Source: Roseovarius carneus (GTDB lineage: Bacteria > Pseudomonadota > Alphaproteobacteria > Rhodobacterales > Rhodobacteraceae). From it: DNA of 64,000 nucleotides. Below are positions 20,062 through 29,564 of the stretch, piece by piece; positions within the stretch are counted from its first letter, which is position 1; the number at the start of each line of letters is the position of its first letter. Position numbers and translations under genes: made by a program. The stretch is from the NCBI RefSeq assembly GCF_020141465.1, contig NZ_JAHSPD010000001.1:2276374-2340373 (forward strand), in the 5' to 3' direction. The notes beneath the pieces were generated by a model that was not told where the DNA came from, made no database searches, and saw nothing but the letters and a program-made list of their open reading frames with translations.

Positions 20062-21027
20062 TTACCAGCGCATCACCACGGCACCCCATGCCAATCCACC
20101 GCCGATCGCCTCGCTGAGGATCAGATCACCTGTCGTAATCCGCCCGTCCGCTACACCGATGGACAAGGCCAGCGGGATGGAGGCGGCCGAGGTATTTCCG
20201 TGGTCCTGCACCGTAAGGATCACGCGGTCCATTGGTAGGCCAAGCTTCTTTGCGGTGCCTGCGATAATGCGGATATTGGCCTGATGCGGTACGACCCAAT
20301 CAACATCGGCACCCGAAAGACCGGCGCGCTCCAGAGCCGTCACAGCGGTGCTCGCCAGCTTGTCCACCGCCTGCCGAAACAAGGGGTTACCCTGCATCCG
20401 CAGCTTGCCGGACGTGCCTGTGGTGCTGACGCCGCCATCGACATAGAGCATGTCGCGGTAGCGCCCGTCAGAATTGAGGTCCGTCGCCAGAATACCGCGA
20501 TCCTCTGCATCTTCGCGCGCCTCAAGGATCAGTGCGCCCGCGCCATCGCCAAAGAGGACGCAGGTGCTGCGATCCTCCCAATCCATGATGCGGCTGAACG
20601 TCTCCGCGCCGATCACCAGCAACCTGTCTGCCTGACCCGCCACGATAAGCGCGTTGGCATTACAGAGCGCATAGATGAAGCCCGCGCAGACGGCCTGAAC
20701 GTCAAAGGCAAATCCGCGTGTCATCCCCAGCGCGTGTTGCACCATCGTGCCCACAGAGGGAAATGTGAGGTCCGGCGTGGACGTCGCGATGATGATCCCG
20801 TCAATGTCCTGCGCCGTCAGACCTGCATGGGCCAGGGCGGCCTCCGCCGCGCGGGTCGCCAGATCTGATGTGGTTTGACCCTCGGCGGCGAAATGCCGCC
20901 GCTCAATGCCGGAGCGGGTGCGAATCCACTCATCCGTAGTGTCGATGAGACCCTCGAAATGGCTGTTCGGAACGATCCTGTCCGGCAGGTAATGCCCAAT
21001 ACCGCGGGCCACGGCGCGTCTTGTCAT
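20062..21027 (-). CDS. fabH: Beta-ketoacyl-ACP synthase III
   Basis: Starts fatty acid synthesis by condensing acetyl-CoA with malonyl-ACP. The 321 residues contain the Cys-His-Asn triad in QAVCAGF, PHQANIR and DHGNTSAAS. The start overlaps the plsX stop by four bases (ATGA). The order rpmF-plsX-fabH ties lipid synthesis to ribosome production and is conserved widely in bacteria. Confidence 0.97.
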   Translation of the reverse strand: MTRRAVARGIGHYLPDRIVPNSHFEGLIDTTDEWIRTRSGIERRHFAAEGQTTSDLATRAAEAALAHAGLTAQDIDGIIIATSTPDLTFPSVGTMVQHALGMTRGFAFDVQAVCAGFIYALCNANALIVAGQADRLLVIGAETFSRIMDWEDRSTCVLFGDGAGALILEAREDAEDRGILATDLNSDGRYRDMLYVDGGVSTTGTSGKLRMQGNPLFRQAVDKLASTAVTALERAGLSGADVDWVVPHQANIRIIAGTAKKLGLPMDRVILTVQDHGNTSAASIPLALSIGVADGRITTGDLILSEAIGGGLAWGAVVMRW

Positions 21028-22124
21028 GTGTTTTCACCGTCTGCTTCGGAGCCCGCATCTTCGGCGGGCAGGGAGGCGGATGCAACCCGCGCGGCCAGCT
21101 TTTCAGAAAACCCGCTCTGGGCCAGTTGAAAGGCAAGCTTCACAGCCGCCGAAACGCCCGTGGCATCCGCCGCGCCGTGCGATTTTACGACCGTGCCGTT
21201 GAGGCCCAAGAATACGCCGCCATTGACCTGACGCGGATCGATCCGCTTTTTGAGGCGACGCAGGGATGTATAGGCGAGCAGCGAGGCGAGCCGCGACAGG
21301 GGCGTATATTTGAACGCCTCGCGCAAAAGCTCTGCAATCAGGTTTGCCGTGCCCTCGCCGGTTTTGAGCGCGACATTGCCGGTGAACCCGTCGGTGACGA
21401 TCACATCGCAAATATCGCCGGGCAGATCGCGGCCTTCGACAAAGCCGATGAAGTCGAAATCCGCATGGCGGGCATTGGAGGAGATAAGCTCATGCGCCTC
21501 TTTCAGTTCCGAGCGGCCTTTATGTTCCTCGGTGCCGACATTCAGCAGGCCCACGCGAGGCCGCGCCACGTCAAAGCCATTGCGCGCATAGCTCACGCCC
21601 ATAAGCGCATATTGCATGAGATCTTTGGCATCGGCGCGAATATCCGCGCCCCCGTCCAGCAGGACGTTGAAGCCTTGGGGATTGCGCGAGGGCCAGAGCA
21701 CGCCAATCGCAGGGCGATAAATGCCGGGTAGGCGGCGCAGGCGCAGAACGCTCATCATCATCAGCGCCCCGGTATTGCCGCATGACACGCAGACGGTCGC
21801 CTCGCCCGCGCGGACCGATTCGAGGGCCGACCACATGGAGGTGTTCTTGCCGTGGCGCATAACGTGGCTGGGTTTGTCATCCATCGACACGATATCGGGG
21901 GCGTCGCGAATCTCGCAGATATTTGCCAGAACCCGCTTGCGAGCGACCAACGGCTCCAGTTCGGCGCGGGGGCCGTGCAGGATAAAACCGATATCGGGAT
22001 TAAGCGACGCGGATTTTGCAATCCCGGCCACAACCACAGCCGGGCCAAGATCGCCACCCATCGCATCTATGGATATAACCGTCCGCCCATGCCGCACCGG
22101 AGCCGTGTCCTGCTGCGCTGTCAT
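21024..22124 (-). CDS. plsX: Phosphate acyltransferase PlsX
   Basis: Makes acyl-phosphate from acyl-ACP for the PlsX-PlsY route of phospholipid synthesis; a peripheral membrane protein. The 366 residues begin after a short extension with ISIDAMGGDLGP, and show the family stretch CVSCGNTGALM and the C-terminal segment VFLGLNGTVVKSHG. It is translationally coupled to fabH and lies 36 bases after rpmF. Confidence 0.96.
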   Translation of the reverse strand: MTAQQDTAPVRHGRTVISIDAMGGDLGPAVVVAGIAKSASLNPDIGFILHGPRAELEPLVARKRVLANICEIRDAPDIVSMDDKPSHVMRHGKNTSMWSALESVRAGEATVCVSCGNTGALMMMSVLRLRRLPGIYRPAIGVLWPSRNPQGFNVLLDGGADIRADAKDLMQYALMGVSYARNGFDVARPRVGLLNVGTEEHKGRSELKEAHELISSNARHADFDFIGFVEGRDLPGDICDVIVTDGFTGNVALKTGEGTANLIAELLREAFKYTPLSRLASLLAYTSLRRLKKRIDPRQVNGGVFLGLNGTVVKSHGAADATGVSAAVKLAFQLAQSGFSEKLAARVASASLPAEDAGSEADGENT

Positions 22125-22160
22125 GGGGGTGTCCTATCCGTATTCAGGCCGGGAGGGGCC

Positions 22161-22367
22161 TCAGGCTGCGTCTTCGTCCAGGTCGATGTCGTCTGTCATC
22201 GCCACGACTTCGCGGTCTGCGTAATGGCCGCAAGCCGAGCATACGTGGTGGGGGCGTTTCAGCTCACCGCAATTCGGGCACTCGTTCGGGTTTGCACTCG
22301 AAAGAGAATCGTGCGCGCGGCGATTGTTGCGACGCGACTTGGAGACTTTGTTCTGCTGGACGGCCAT
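22161..22367 (-). CDS. rpmF: 50S ribosomal protein L32
   Basis: A 68-residue ribosomal protein. The basic N-terminus [19 protein letters not shown] and the zinc-binding pairs CPNC and CSAC are intact; the acidic C-terminal extension ([10 protein letters not shown]) is typical of alphaproteobacteria. It is placed between the DUF177 gene and plsX, its usual position. Confidence 0.98.
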   Translation of the reverse strand: MAVQQNKVSKSRRNNRRAHDSLSSANPNECPNCGELKRPHHVCSACGHYADREVVAMTDDIDLDEDAA

Positions 22368-22522
22368 GGTGCGATCCTAAATTCCTTGGGGCCTCATATC
22401 TGGCCCGGTTTCATGGGTTCACGCGGCTCATACTTCCGAGTGAGCCGTCGGTTCAACCCCAAATTCCGATGAAAGCGCGAAAATACAGGCAAAGGGGCTT
22501 TTAGCAAGCAGTTTCTCGCGCG

Positions 22523-23077
22523 TTACGTGTCGTTCTTGTCAAGGTTTTGCTTCAGAGCCGCGAGGCCTGCGAAGGGCTTGGCGTCCTCGTCACTCATCGG
22601 GGTGCTGCCGGGGGTGGTGAAGGCGGTCTGCGTCAGTGTGGCCCCGTCCTTGCGTGGATAGTCGGGCAGGGCCAGCGCGAGCGCCTCCATCAGGATGCGG
22701 GGTATGTCGATGAACTCAGCGAGCGGTTCGCTGCTTTCATCCTCGGGCATTTCCATTTCCTCATCAGTAGAGGGGGCAGGCATATTTTCCAAAAACTGCC
22801 GTCTGAGGGGCACGTCGATACGCGTGGTAATGGGCTCCAGCGTGATCACGCAGCTTTGCTCCGCGGTGGCGCCCAGGTCTCCGCGCAACTCCCAGTCGCG
22901 TTTGCCTATGCCGGTCAGCGTGCCGCGAAAGCTCAGCTTGCGCACGCTTGGCAGATCCAGATCCTTGGCCATCTGCGCGCGCATAGGCGCATCCGCCACA
23001 AGGTCGAGCGTGAGGCCGCGACTTGGCGAGAGGTCCGCCGCGCGCAGAACTTCGGGGGTTTTGGTCGTATCAGCCAT
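22523..23077 (-). CDS. DUF177 (YceD-like) protein
   Basis: A 184-residue soluble protein of the DUF177/YceD family, recognised by its position directly upstream of rpmF and by the core around residues 65-90 (CVITLEPITTRIDVPLRR). In plants and E. coli, YceD relatives have been linked to 23S rRNA accumulation, so a role in ribosome assembly is likely but inferred. An acidic stretch (DEEMEMPEDESSEP) sits in the middle. It is divergent from bamE. Confidence 0.88.
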   Translation of the reverse strand: MADTTKTPEVLRAADLSPSRGLTLDLVADAPMRAQMAKDLDLPSVRKLSFRGTLTGIGKRDWELRGDLGATAEQSCVITLEPITTRIDVPLRRQFLENMPAPSTDEEMEMPEDESSEPLAEFIDIPRILMEALALALPDYPRKDGATLTQTAFTTPGSTPMSDEDAKPFAGLAALKQNLDKNDT

Positions 23078-23190
23078 GAGCGATGCGTGTCCTTGTCGGG
23101 GCGAGACAGGTTAACGCGGCCTTGAACCCGAGGGGGGGAGTGTTGTAAGCGGGATGAAAGGCACCGCGTGGCAGTATCAAGAGGTCAGAC

Positions 23191-23643
23191 ATGTTCGGAC
23201 ACCAACTTTCCTTTCGTGCGATCCTCGCGGCAGGCGCTTTGTGCTTTATGACAGCGTGCAGCGCCACCTTCAACAATCATGGCTATGTCCCGCTGGACGA
23301 AGACTTGCAACAGCTTGTGGTTGGTGTGGATTCGCGCGCCACGGTGGATGATCTGATCGGGCCACCCTCGGCTTCGGGTGTGCTCAGCGGCGGGGATTAT
23401 TATTATGTCCGCAGCCGCATCCGCAATTACGGCATCCGTCGCCCCGAAGTGATTGAGCGCCAAGTACTCGCCATCAGCTTTGATGGCTCCGACACGATCG
23501 CCAATATTGAGCGGTTCGACCTCAGCGATGGCAAGATTGTTGCGCTGTCGCGGCGGGCTACCAACTCTTCGGTCGAGGGGCAGGGGTTCTTGCGGCAGAT
23601 CTTGGGTAATATCGGCAATATCAACCCGGCCGACTTTTTCTGA
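23191..23643 (+). CDS. bamE: Outer membrane assembly lipoprotein BamE
   Basis: A 150-residue lipoprotein of the BamE/SmpA/OmlA family, part of the complex that inserts beta-barrel proteins into the outer membrane. The signal peptide ends in a lipobox FMTAC (Cys23). The BamE fold is indicated by the repeated segments VVGVDSRATVDDLIGPPS and DYYYVRSR. It is divergent from the DUF177 gene and precedes olsB in the same direction, a common roseobacter arrangement. Confidence 0.9.
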   Translation: MFGHQLSFRAILAAGALCFMTACSATFNNHGYVPLDEDLQQLVVGVDSRATVDDLIGPPSASGVLSGGDYYYVRSRIRNYGIRRPEVIERQVLAISFDGSDTIANIERFDLSDGKIVALSRRATNSSVEGQGFLRQILGNIGNINPADFF

Positions 23644-23730
23644 GCCAGGTCGGGCATTCGTGCTCGCAAAGTGCTATGATAGAGTCGGGCAGGGCGCGTC
23701 GCCCCGCAGCATGAGGCGGTAGCGCCAGTT

Positions 23731-24516
23731 ATGACATCACTCACAGGCCCGACGGTCGATCCGGTTGCCAGTCCATACGCGGGGCCACGCTACGTGGCGC
23801 GGCTGGCCCACGGCCCGGATGATTTGGCACGTGCGCAGGCGCTTCGCGCGCTCAGCTTTGGGCGGGCCGGGGCCGATTGCGACGGGTTTGACGCCGATTG
23901 CTTGCATTTTCTGGTGGAGGACCGGCGCAGCGGCGGGCTTGTCTGCTGCTACCGGATATTCCCCCTGACAGGCCCGACCATTGCGCGCAGCTATTCGGCG
24001 CAATTCTATGATCTCGCGCGGCTCGCCGCCTTTCCCGGCCCGGTGGTCGAGATTGGCCGCTTTTGCACCCATCCAGAGGTCCAAGACCCCGATATCTTGC
24101 GCGCCGCATGGGGCGCACTTACGGCATACGTGGATGCCAATGGGGTGGAACTTCTCTTTGGGTGTTCCTCGTTTCAAGGGATTGAGGCGGCGCGTTATGC
24201 AGATTCCTTTGCCATTCTTGCGGCGCGGCACCGTGCGCCAGAGGCGTGGATGCCAGGGATCAAAGCGCCTGAAATTGTCGCCCTGTCTACTCTGCGCGCT
24301 GGTCAGCGTCCTGATCTGCGCCGCGCGTCCGACCTCATGCCGCCCTTGCTGCGCACCTATCTTTTGATGGGAGGCTGGGTTAGCGATCACGCGGTGGTGG
24401 ACCGGGCGATGAACACGCTGCATGTCTTCACCGGGCTTGAGATTGCAACGATCCCCGAGGCCCGCAAGCGGCTTTTGCGGGCCGATGCCGAGACCCGTGC
24501 GCCCAAGCCTTCTTGA
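23731..24516 (+). CDS. olsB: L-ornithine N-alpha-acyltransferase (OlsB-like)
   Basis: A 261-residue GNAT-type enzyme of the hemolysin-like/OlsB family, which transfers a 3-hydroxyacyl group from ACP to ornithine in ornithine-lipid synthesis. The motifs RALSFG, VEIGRFCTHPEVQ and LFGCSSFQGI match this family. Ornithine lipids are common membrane lipids in roseobacters. No olsA acyltransferase gene is adjacent. The frame begins at ATG 23731, 87 bases after bamE. Confidence 0.85.
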   Translation: MTSLTGPTVDPVASPYAGPRYVARLAHGPDDLARAQALRALSFGRAGADCDGFDADCLHFLVEDRRSGGLVCCYRIFPLTGPTIARSYSAQFYDLARLAAFPGPVVEIGRFCTHPEVQDPDILRAAWGALTAYVDANGVELLFGCSSFQGIEAARYADSFAILAARHRAPEAWMPGIKAPEIVALSTLRAGQRPDLRRASDLMPPLLRTYLLMGGWVSDHAVVDRAMNTLHVFTGLEIATIPEARKRLLRADAETRAPKPS

Positions 24517-24547
24517 CGGGGCCGTGCGGGCGGGTTAGCTGCCCGAT

Positions 24548-26362
24548 ATGGCAGCCCGTCCCCCCCTTTTACAGCTGAGCGACATCGCCCTGACCTTTGG
24601 CGGTGATCCAATATTTTCCAACCTCTCCTTGGTGGTGCAGCCGGGTGACAAGCTCGCCCTTGTGGGGCGCAACGGGTCGGGTAAATCCACGTTGATGAAG
24701 GTTATGGCGGGGCTGGTCGAGGCGGATGCAGGATCGCTGGTCATCGCACCGGGTGCGAGCGTTGGATATATGGAACAAGACCCTGATATGGCCGGGTTTG
24801 CCACGCTGGGGGATTATGCCACCGCCACGCTGGACCCTGCGGAGCATTACAAGGTCGAGATGGCCGCCGAGGGGCTGAAGTTCAACCCCGAGGGCGATGT
24901 GTCCACTGCCTCGGGCGGGGAACGGCGGCGCGCGGCGCTGGCGCGTTTGATGGCCGAGGCGCCGGAGCTGATGCTGCTGGATGAGCCAACCAACCACTTG
25001 GATATCGAGGCGATCGGCTGGCTTGAGCGGACGCTCAAGGAGACCAAGGCAGGCTATGTGCTGATCAGCCACGACCGCGCCTTCCTGCGAGAGCTGTCGC
25101 GCGCAACACTCTGGATCGACAGGGGAATGTCGCGGCGGCAGGAGAAGGGGTTTGACGCGTTCGAGGCGTGGCGCGACAAGGTCTGGGACGATGAGGACAT
25201 GCAGCGCCACAAGCTGGATCGCAAGATCAAGTCCGAAGGCCGTTGGGCCGTGGAAGGCATCAGCGCACGGCGCAAGCGCAATCAGGGCCGGGTGCGCGCC
25301 TTGCAAGAGTTGCGCGCCGAACGTTCAAGCCAGATCCGCCGTCAGGGGGCGGCGTCCATGGCACTGGAGTCGGGGCCGAAATCAGGCAAGCTGGTGGCCG
25401 AGGCTGAAGTTATATCAAAGGCTTACGGCGACAAGGTGATCTTGCAAGACTTCTCCATTAAGATCCAACGCGGCGACCGGATCGCGCTTGTTGGTCCTAA
25501 TGGCGTGGGCAAAACCACCTTGCTGCGGATGCTTTTGGGCCAAGAGGCACCGGACAGCGGCAGCCTGCGTTTGGGCACCAATCTCGCGCCTGCTGTGTTT
25601 GATCAAAGCCGCGCGCAGCTTGATCCGGACATGAGCCTTTGGGACAGCTTAACTGGTGATCCCGACATGCGCGTGTCGGGCAAGGCCGATCAGGTTCTGG
25701 TGCGCGGGATGCCGCGCCATGTGATTGGATACCTTAAAGATTTTTTGTTTGACGAGCGGCAGGCGCGTGCGCCTGTGCGGTCGCTGTCTGGTGGCGAAAA
25801 AGCGCGGCTTTTGCTGGCCAAGCTGATGGCCAAGGAGAGCAACCTTCTGGTGCTTGATGAGCCGACGAATGACCTCGATATCGAGACGCTGGACCTGCTT
25901 CAGGAGTTGCTCGATGATTATGACGGCACGCTGATCCTTGTCAGCCACGACCGTGATTTTATCGACCGGGTTGCGGCGACCACCATTGCGATGGAAGGCG
26001 ATGGCCGCGCCGTTGTCTATGCGGGCGGGTGGAGTGACTACCGCGCGCAAAGGGGCAGTGATCCGGCGGAGGAGACGCAGGCAAAACCCCGCAAATCCAA
26101 CGCGAAGGCGGCGCCTGCGGCAAAACCTGCGGTGAAGCTGAGCTTCACTGAGACCCACCGTCTGGAGGCCCTGCCTGCCGAGATCGCGCGGCTGGAGGCG
26201 GAGATTGGCAAGCTTGAAGGGCTGATGGCTGACCCAGAGCTTTACACCCGTGAGCCTGTGAAGTTCCGCAAGGCGAGCGAGGCTTTGACCACCCGGCAGG
26301 CGGCCTTGGCGGCGGCGGAGGAAGAGTGGATGGTGCTGGCCGAGAAGGCCGAAGCGTCCTAA
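24548..26362 (+). CDS. ABC-F family ATP-binding protein (Uup-like)
   Basis: A 604-residue soluble protein with two ATP-binding cassettes. Walker A motifs are GRNGSGKST (residues about 41-49) and GPNGVGKTT; the signature motifs are ASGGERRR and LSGGEKAR, each followed by a LDEPTN Walker B. A C-terminal coiled-coil-like region rich in Ala/Glu/Lys matches Uup. ABC-F proteins act on ribosomes or on DNA structures rather than in transport. It stands alone and ends 52 bases before tRNA-Gly on the opposite strand. Confidence 0.93.
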   Translation: MAARPPLLQLSDIALTFGGDPIFSNLSLVVQPGDKLALVGRNGSGKSTLMKVMAGLVEADAGSLVIAPGASVGYMEQDPDMAGFATLGDYATATLDPAEHYKVEMAAEGLKFNPEGDVSTASGGERRRAALARLMAEAPELMLLDEPTNHLDIEAIGWLERTLKETKAGYVLISHDRAFLRELSRATLWIDRGMSRRQEKGFDAFEAWRDKVWDDEDMQRHKLDRKIKSEGRWAVEGISARRKRNQGRVRALQELRAERSSQIRRQGAASMALESGPKSGKLVAEAEVISKAYGDKVILQDFSIKIQRGDRIALVGPNGVGKTTLLRMLLGQEAPDSGSLRLGTNLAPAVFDQSRAQLDPDMSLWDSLTGDPDMRVSGKADQVLVRGMPRHVIGYLKDFLFDERQARAPVRSLSGGEKARLLLAKLMAKESNLLVLDEPTNDLDIETLDLLQELLDDYDGTLILVSHDRDFIDRVAATTIAMEGDGRAVVYAGGWSDYRAQRGSDPAEETQAKPRKSNAKAAPAAKPAVKLSFTETHRLEALPAEIARLEAEIGKLEGLMADPELYTREPVKFRKASEALTTRQAALAAAEEEWMVLAEKAEAS

Positions 26363-26414
26363 GCAGCGCGCCTGATCAAGGCACGTGGCGGCACTCAATT
26401 TATCTGAGCAAAGC

Positions 26415-26488
26415 TGGAGCGGGTAACGAGAATCGAACTCGTAACTAAAGCTTGGGAAGCTGCCGTGATACCTTTTCACCATACCCGC
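26415..26488 (-). tRNA. tRNA-Gly, anticodon TCC
   Basis: A full cloverleaf of 74 bases: acceptor GCGGGTA/TACCCGC, anticodon loop CTTCCCA (anticodon TCC), T-arm with GAGTTCGATTCTC, and an encoded 3' CCA. Confidence 0.97.
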
Positions 26489-26906
26489 CGCTGAGTGAAG
26501 GTTTGCCCCAAAGCGCGGGCAGGATCAAGCGCCATTCGTGGCGCGCGCTGGGGGCAAGTCTGGGCCCCTTACGTCTTTGTTGCTGCGCGGAATAAGCGCC
26601 TCCGTAGGCGGATTATTTGCATATTCGCGCGGCCCAAGGTATCAGAAATACCGATTACGCATCGCTGAAAATCGTATTTTACAATATAAAGCCTCTATCA
26701 CTACACTATATTTGGCCGTGGTCTGGGTTGGATTAGAGGCATGCTTTGCCTGCTTGTGCGCTATTTCAGCCCAATTAGGCCGCTGACGACCAATAATAGG
26801 CCGCTTGCACCCAACATACTCCGCATCAAGCGCGGCTGGGACAAGCCTGAGACGCGGCAACAGCACGCGGCACATGATAAAAAACTACGAACTTGGAGGT
26901 TCAAAC
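26489..26906. other. Upstream region of the ABC importer operon
   Basis: A 418-base stretch without a credible gene. Bases about 26,600-26,800 are AT-rich and probably hold the operon promoter. TTGCAT with a 17-base spacer before TATCAG is one weak candidate. The 82-codon frame at 26,538-26,786 lacks a ribosome site and normal codon use and is not called. Confidence 0.5.
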
Positions 26907-27953
26907 ATGAAAAAACTCATTACCAGCCTGTCGATCTCGACGCTGCTAGCGTCGTCCGTGGCAACAACGGCATCTGCCGCTGATATCTGGCCTTTTGACG
27001 TGATCAACGCCGAAGGCGGCGGGGCCGAGGTCGTGTCTTATGTCGGTCTGGAGGCGGCCGAGCAGCCTTGGCACATCTGCGTGCTCTTTCCGCACATGAA
27101 AGACAGCTACTGGGTCGGCGTGAACTACGGCATCGTGGATCAGGCGCGCAAGCTGGGTGTGAAAGCCACCATCCTTGAGGCAGGCGGCTACACCGAAGCT
27201 GCCAAGCAGGTAGCGCAGTATAATGACTGTGTGGCGCTGGGTGTTGATGCGATCGTGATTGGCGCGATTTCCGAGGCGGGTCTGGCCAAGAGCATGGAAG
27301 AGGGCCGCGAAGCGGGCATCGTGCAGGTTGGCGTGATCAACCCGATGAGCGATGTGGCCGATGCGCGCATCTTTGCCAATTACGACGATGCGGCTGAGGC
27401 GGGTGCGAACTACCTGATCGAGCTTGCGGGCGACACGCCCATGCGCATGGTGCACTTCCCCGGGCCCCAAGGTTCCGGCTGGGCTGAGGCGTCCACTGAG
27501 GGCGTGACGCGCGCTCTGGAAGGCAGTTCCATCGAACTGCTCGAATCCAAATACGGTGACACCGGCAAGAGCATTCAGCTTCAGCTCGTGGAAGATGCGC
27601 TTCAGGCCCATGACGGCGTGAACATCATCTTCGGCACGGCCGTGACAGCAGAAGTCGCGGGCCAGGCTCTGGAAGAGGCGGGCATCGAAAATGCGATGGT
27701 TGCGGCCTATTACTCGAACGAGGGTATGGTCGATATGGTCAAGTCTGGTGCCGTGACCGCCACGGTGACCGAATCGCCGGTTATGGAGGCGCGGATCGCC
27801 ATGGACATGGCCGTGCGCATCCTTGAGGGCAAAGAGCATATGACACATCTCTTCCCCTCGATGACTGTTGTGACCCAGGACAATATCGCCGATCTTGATC
27901 TGAGCCGGTCCTTCGCTCCGGCGGATTGGGAGCCGGTCTACTCGGTCGAGTAA
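26907..27953 (+). CDS. Periplasmic substrate-binding protein (TorT/ribose-type)
   Basis: A 348-residue periplasmic protein of the sugar-binding type 1 fold. The signal peptide (residues 1-23) ends ASA-AD. The body shows the two-lobe pattern with WVGVNYGIVDQARKLGV and CVALGVDAIVIGAIS, closest in look to TorT-like binding proteins. The start is fixed by TTGGAGG shortly before ATG 26907. It is the first gene of an operon with a double ATPase and two permeases, so it should deliver the substrate of that importer. The ligand is unknown; neighbouring HyuA/HyuB-like subunits suggest a cyclic amide or carbonyl compound rather than a sugar. Confidence 0.88.
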   Translation: MKKLITSLSISTLLASSVATTASAADIWPFDVINAEGGGAEVVSYVGLEAAEQPWHICVLFPHMKDSYWVGVNYGIVDQARKLGVKATILEAGGYTEAAKQVAQYNDCVALGVDAIVIGAISEAGLAKSMEEGREAGIVQVGVINPMSDVADARIFANYDDAAEAGANYLIELAGDTPMRMVHFPGPQGSGWAEASTEGVTRALEGSSIELLESKYGDTGKSIQLQLVEDALQAHDGVNIIFGTAVTAEVAGQALEEAGIENAMVAAYYSNEGMVDMVKSGAVTATVTESPVMEARIAMDMAVRILEGKEHMTHLFPSMTVVTQDNIADLDLSRSFAPADWEPVYSVE

Positions 27954-27959
27954 GTCTTG

Positions 27960-29564
27960 ATGACAATCGCAACAAATACACCGGGCGCTCAAGCAGCGCC
28001 CGGCTTTGTCTCGCTCCCCCTGATCAAGATCGAGGGGTTGCATAAATCCTATGGCGCGTTCAAGGCGCTGGACGACATGCAGTTTGAGCTGCGCGCGGGC
28101 GAGGTGCATGTGCTTTTTGGCGAAAACGGCGCGGGCAAATCCACCCTTATTCAGATCATTTGCGGCGTTCAGGGCTTTGACGAAGGGACATACGATCTCT
28201 TTGGCGCCCCGGCTGGTACGCTCAGCCCCGCGATCGCGCATAAAAAGGGTGTGAGCATCGTTTTTCAGGAATTCAGCCTGATCCCCGATATGACGGTCGA
28301 GGAGAACCTCTTTCTCGGCCATGAGGTGATGCGTGGCGCGCGGCTTGATAAGGCGGCGATGCGCGCGCGCGTGGCGTCTGTGCTGGACCGGCTGGGCTTT
28401 GCACTTGATCCTGCCGCGCAGGTCAGCAGCCTGCGGCGCGCCCATCAGCAGATGGTTGAGATCGCCAAGGCGCTCTTGTGGGATTGCAAGGTCCTGATCC
28501 TGGATGAGCCGACAGCGTCGCTCACCGATCAGGAGGCCGCGCAGCTTTTCGATATCATAGAACAGTTGCGTGCGGACGGTCTTGGGATCGTCTATGTCTC
28601 GCACCGGATGCCAGAAATTCAGCGCCTTGCGGACCGGATCACGGTGCTGCGCGACGGCAAGTTTATCGCCACGGTGCGCAATGAGGACACAAGCGAGAAG
28701 GAGCTTGTGCAACTGATGACGGGGCGGACTTTTGACGAGTTTTTCCCGCATGTCGCGCGCAATGTGGGCGAAGAGGTTTTGCGGTTTGAGGATGTGACGC
28801 TGCAAAGCGGTCTGGCCGAGCATGTGAGCTTTGCCGTGCGCCGGGGCGAGGTTCTGGGCTTTGCGGGCCTTGCGGGCTGTGGCAAATCCGAGGTGCTGCG
28901 CGCGGCCTTTGGGCTGGAGACCGCCGCGCGGGGCCGGATCACGGCAAGCGGGGTGGCGTTGACGCATCATAACCCACGAAAGGCGCTCAAGGCGCGCATC
29001 TGTTATTTTCCGTCCGATCGCGCGACTGAAGGGTTGGCGATGCACCAAAGCATGGTCTTCAACGGTACCATCGCCGCGTTGGATGATCCGGCCTTTTCGC
29101 GCAGTAAGACATTGCTGAAGCGCAAAGCCGAGACAAGCTTTACCCAATCCATGATCGACAAGCTGAAAATCCGCACGCCGGGCCTTGGCGCGAAGGCGGA
29201 TCAACTATCGGGTGGCAACAAGCAAAAACTGATGATTGCCAGGGGTTTGTCGCGCGATTTTGATGTATTTTTATTCGACGAGCCCACAGTGGGTGTCGAT
29301 ATCCAAGCCAAGCTGGAGATTTATGACGTGATCAAGACACTGACCGAGGACGGTAAGGCGGTGGTCATCGCCTCATCCGAGCTGGCCGAGGTCATGCATA
29401 TGTCGCACCGGGTTCTGGTCATGCGCGAGGGTGCCATCGTGGGTGAGCTTGACGGTGAGGCGGTCACGGAAGATGCGCTCTTGTCGCTTTTCTTCGATCA
29501 CGAGGTCACGACGAGTGGGCAGGCAACGAGCGGAGAAACAACGGGCGGGGAGGCGGCACAATGA
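27960..29564 (+). CDS. Ribose-type ABC importer, double ATPase subunit
   Basis: A 534-residue protein with two ABC domains in tandem, as in RbsA/MglA. The first domain has a standard Walker A (GENGAGKST) and LDEPTAS Walker B but the degenerate signature typical of this class. The second has a weak P-loop (GLAGCGKSE) and a good signature (LSGGNKQK) with FDEPTVG. Start ATG 27960 is preceded in frame by TTG 27957. The stop overlaps the next permease start (ATGA). Confidence 0.93.
   Translation: MTIATNTPGAQAAPGFVSLPLIKIEGLHKSYGAFKALDDMQFELRAGEVHVLFGENGAGKSTLIQIICGVQGFDEGTYDLFGAPAGTLSPAIAHKKGVSIVFQEFSLIPDMTVEENLFLGHEVMRGARLDKAAMRARVASVLDRLGFALDPAAQVSSLRRAHQQMVEIAKALLWDCKVLILDEPTASLTDQEAAQLFDIIEQLRADGLGIVYVSHRMPEIQRLADRITVLRDGKFIATVRNEDTSEKELVQLMTGRTFDEFFPHVARNVGEEVLRFEDVTLQSGLAEHVSFAVRRGEVLGFAGLAGCGKSEVLRAAFGLETAARGRITASGVALTHHNPRKALKARICYFPSDRATEGLAMHQSMVFNGTIAALDDPAFSRSKTLLKRKAETSFTQSMIDKLKIRTPGLGAKADQLSGGNKQKLMIARGLSRDFDVFLFDEPTVGVDIQAKLEIYDVIKTLTEDGKAVVIASSELAEVMHMSHRVLVMREGAIVGELDGEAVTEDALLSLFFDHEVTTSGQATSGETTGGEAAQ

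Noticed and set aside
26538-26786. An 82-codon frame after tRNA-Gly
   Set aside because: No ribosome site, AT-rich spacer codon use and no family resemblance.
26946-29204. A 752-codon minus-strand frame over the ABC importer genes
   Set aside because: Antisense shadow of the binding-protein and ATPase genes, with no motifs and no ribosome site.
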